From: Granulicella sp.
GTDB lineage: Bacteria > Acidobacteriota > Terriglobia > Terriglobales > Acidobacteriaceae
Length of the DNA: 40,580 bases
Direction: 5' to 3'
NCBI GenBank assembly: GCA_025357875.1
Contig: JANYLK010000032.1
Location: forward strand, 1-40,580
Shown: one piece after another, positions 39,408 through 40,580 of the stretch
Layout of the letters: each line of letters starts with the position of its first letter
Position numbering within the stretch: the stretch's first letter is position 1
Program-made: the position numbers and the translations under genes
The notes under the pieces: generated by a model
The model's input: the letters and a program-made list of their open reading frames with translations, nothing else
What the model was told of the DNA's origin: nothing
Databases searched by the model: none

Positions 39408-40580
39408 TCACAGATGTAGTGCATTCTTCTTGGCCAGGAGCGCGTGCTGCCGATCCGCTCTCGCATCCGGCTCCATGCGCGCCGCGATGGCGAGAGCTTT
39501 GTCGTAGGCGGCAGCACCCTCTTGATCGCGATGCAGAGCGGCCAGCGTGTCGCCGAGAATCGACTGCGCAGGCAGCACATCGGGATCGGTGGCGACCGCG
39601 GTCTGCGCCTCGGTGAGCGCTCCAGCAAAGTCCTTGCGATCCAATAGTGCGGTGGCGCGGGTTGCATGTCCCAGAGCTGAGGCAAACCTGGTGTCGAAGG
39701 TGCCGTTGTAGACGTACACGCCGCGGTCGATGATAGCGACAGGCTTTACACTCTGGAACGACTGGTAAGGACTGTCCAGCGCTGAGCCGAATTCGTATCC
39801 CGTCAGAACGCTGGCGCTGACGAATACGACGCCACTGATGGAGGTCGGCGCATCGATTTGCACGTGCGCCCAGACGGTGTCAGCGGTGGGCAACGCGCGG
39901 CAGGGAATCCCATAAGCGTGATAGTCGATCCAGGGCGTAACGAAGTAGCCGAACCAGCAATCCTTGATTCCATTCTTATCGACATACGCCTTGACGGACA
40001 GAAGCTGCTGGCCCCAGTCAACGTTGGAATCGGTGAGATAGCGGTAGGTCTGCGACGGCCCTCCCCACGCCTCGTTGGAATAAGCCAGATACACCGGCGC
40101 CGAGCGGATTGATGAGACTGCATGCCACGCCAGCAGCGCGACGACTACATACATCCACACTCGCCGCGCGTTGATTAGGGAGACCACGGCTCCACCGATG
40201 AGCACCGCGAGAAATGGATACATGGGCAGGATGTGACGCGCACCAATATTTAAGCCGGTAAACATCGCGATGACCAGATAAAGAACTGGCGGCAGAATGA
40301 GGAAAGTAAGTTTGCGTCTTCCTTCAAGTTTGCGCGATAAAACCGCGTAGCCGGCCAGTACGAGCAGCAGCATGAAGCCAAGCGTGGACTTCACTACGAA
40401 TGCAGCGGGAAAGTAATACGGCACGCCATGCGCATGCACCTTGTTAAAAAGATACGTTGGGAAAGATTGTCCCGCGACAGACAGCAGGCGAATGTCTGCG
40501 AGTCCGTAAAGGTACGACTCCGGCAGGATCCGCATTCGCGCCAGCAGCAGATAAATCTTCGGCTCGATGCCATGCAGCGG
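39408..40580 (-). CDS. Membrane protein with C-terminal TPR-like region, 5' end beyond the window
   Basis: The frame is open to the right edge, so the protein's N-terminus is missing; the first Met seen (40535) is internal. The visible ~390 residues begin with several transmembrane helices (AFVVKSTLGFMLLLVLAGYAVL, LTFLILPPVLYLVIAMFTGL, MYPFLAVLIGGAVVSLI, MYVVVALLAWHAV). A periplasmic-type domain with SNVDWGQQLLSVKAYVDKNG follows. The tail is a TPR-like helical pair (RKDFAGALTEAQTAVATDPD; ...AAAYDKALAIAARM). This matches the end of GT39/PMT-like glycosyltransferase-family membrane proteins, where NIGARHILPMYPFL is typical. Enzyme assignment needs the missing part. Confidence 0.6.
   Translation of the reverse strand, partial: PLHGIEPKIYLLLARMRILPESYLYGLADIRLLSVAGQSFPTYLFNKVHAHGVPYYFPAAFVVKSTLGFMLLLVLAGYAVLSRKLEGRRKLTFLILPPVLYLVIAMFTGLNIGARHILPMYPFLAVLIGGAVVSLINARRVWMYVVVALLAWHAVSSIRSAPVYLAYSNEAWGGPSQTYRYLTDSNVDWGQQLLSVKAYVDKNGIKDCWFGYFVTPWIDYHAYGIPCRALPTADTVWAHVQIDAPTSISGVVFVSASVLTGYEFGSALDSPYQSFQSVKPVAIIDRGVYVYNGTFDTRFASALGHATRATALLDRKDFAGALTEAQTAVATDPDVLPAQSILGDTLAALHRDQEGAAAYDKALAIAARMEPDARADRQHALLAKKNALHL

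Overview
The window looks like a chromosomal segment of an acidobacterium (Acidobacteriaceae/Terriglobia type). This is inferred from the moderately high GC, the PEP-CTERM protein, the HipA-like kinase/DUF3037 pair, small secreted proteins of a style common in that group, and many dispersed palindromic intergenic repeats. No rRNA, tRNA, CRISPR array, insertion sequence or integrase was seen.

Region 1 (about 150-20,080, all + strand) is a phage-derived particle cluster. It runs prohead protease, small protein, coiled-coil scaffold candidate, HK97-type major capsid protein, head-tail connector, head-closure gene (split by an in-frame TAG), tail-terminator candidate, tail protein, exported fibre-like protein, beta-helix tailspike, terminase large subunit, HipA-like kinase, DUF3037 protein, portal, large tail/hub protein and two small end genes. 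The packaging genes lie after the fibres rather than before the capsid. No integrase, replication gene, lysin or tape-measure gene is visible. Host-type palindromes and tandem repeats fill the gaps. I read it as a long-resident, partial or domesticated prophage, though the left end lies outside the window.

Region 2 (20,080-27,830) is housekeeping. purE-purK form an overlapping + strand pair behind a perfect -10 box. On the - strand lie a dihydrolipoyl dehydrogenase, a small membrane protein, an unpaired antitoxin, VapBC-like and HicBA-like toxin-antitoxin pairs, lipB and a two-lipoyl-domain E2 acyltransferase. The E3, lipoylation and E2 genes work together in 2-oxo acid dehydrogenase function, and the toxin-antitoxin genes sit between them.

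Region 3 (27,830-33,030) is gene-poor and decaying: a frameshifted DUF1493-type gene and its intact paralogue, a PEP-CTERM exported protein with a strong terminator, a secreted-protein pseudogene with three lesions, a cysteine/histidine-rich small protein and an NAD(P)-binding protein. A short CCCGTATTGCGGG repeat recurs here.

Region 4 (33,030-40,580) carries dnaN, a DUF3800 protein, a PAS/coiled-coil/zinc sensor overlapping a cobalamin-binding protein with the CarH-type W-x9-EH light-sensor signature, a convergent single-domain response regulator, a truncated ferritin-like pseudogene, a rhomboid protease, and the 3' part of a membrane protein with a TPR-like tail.
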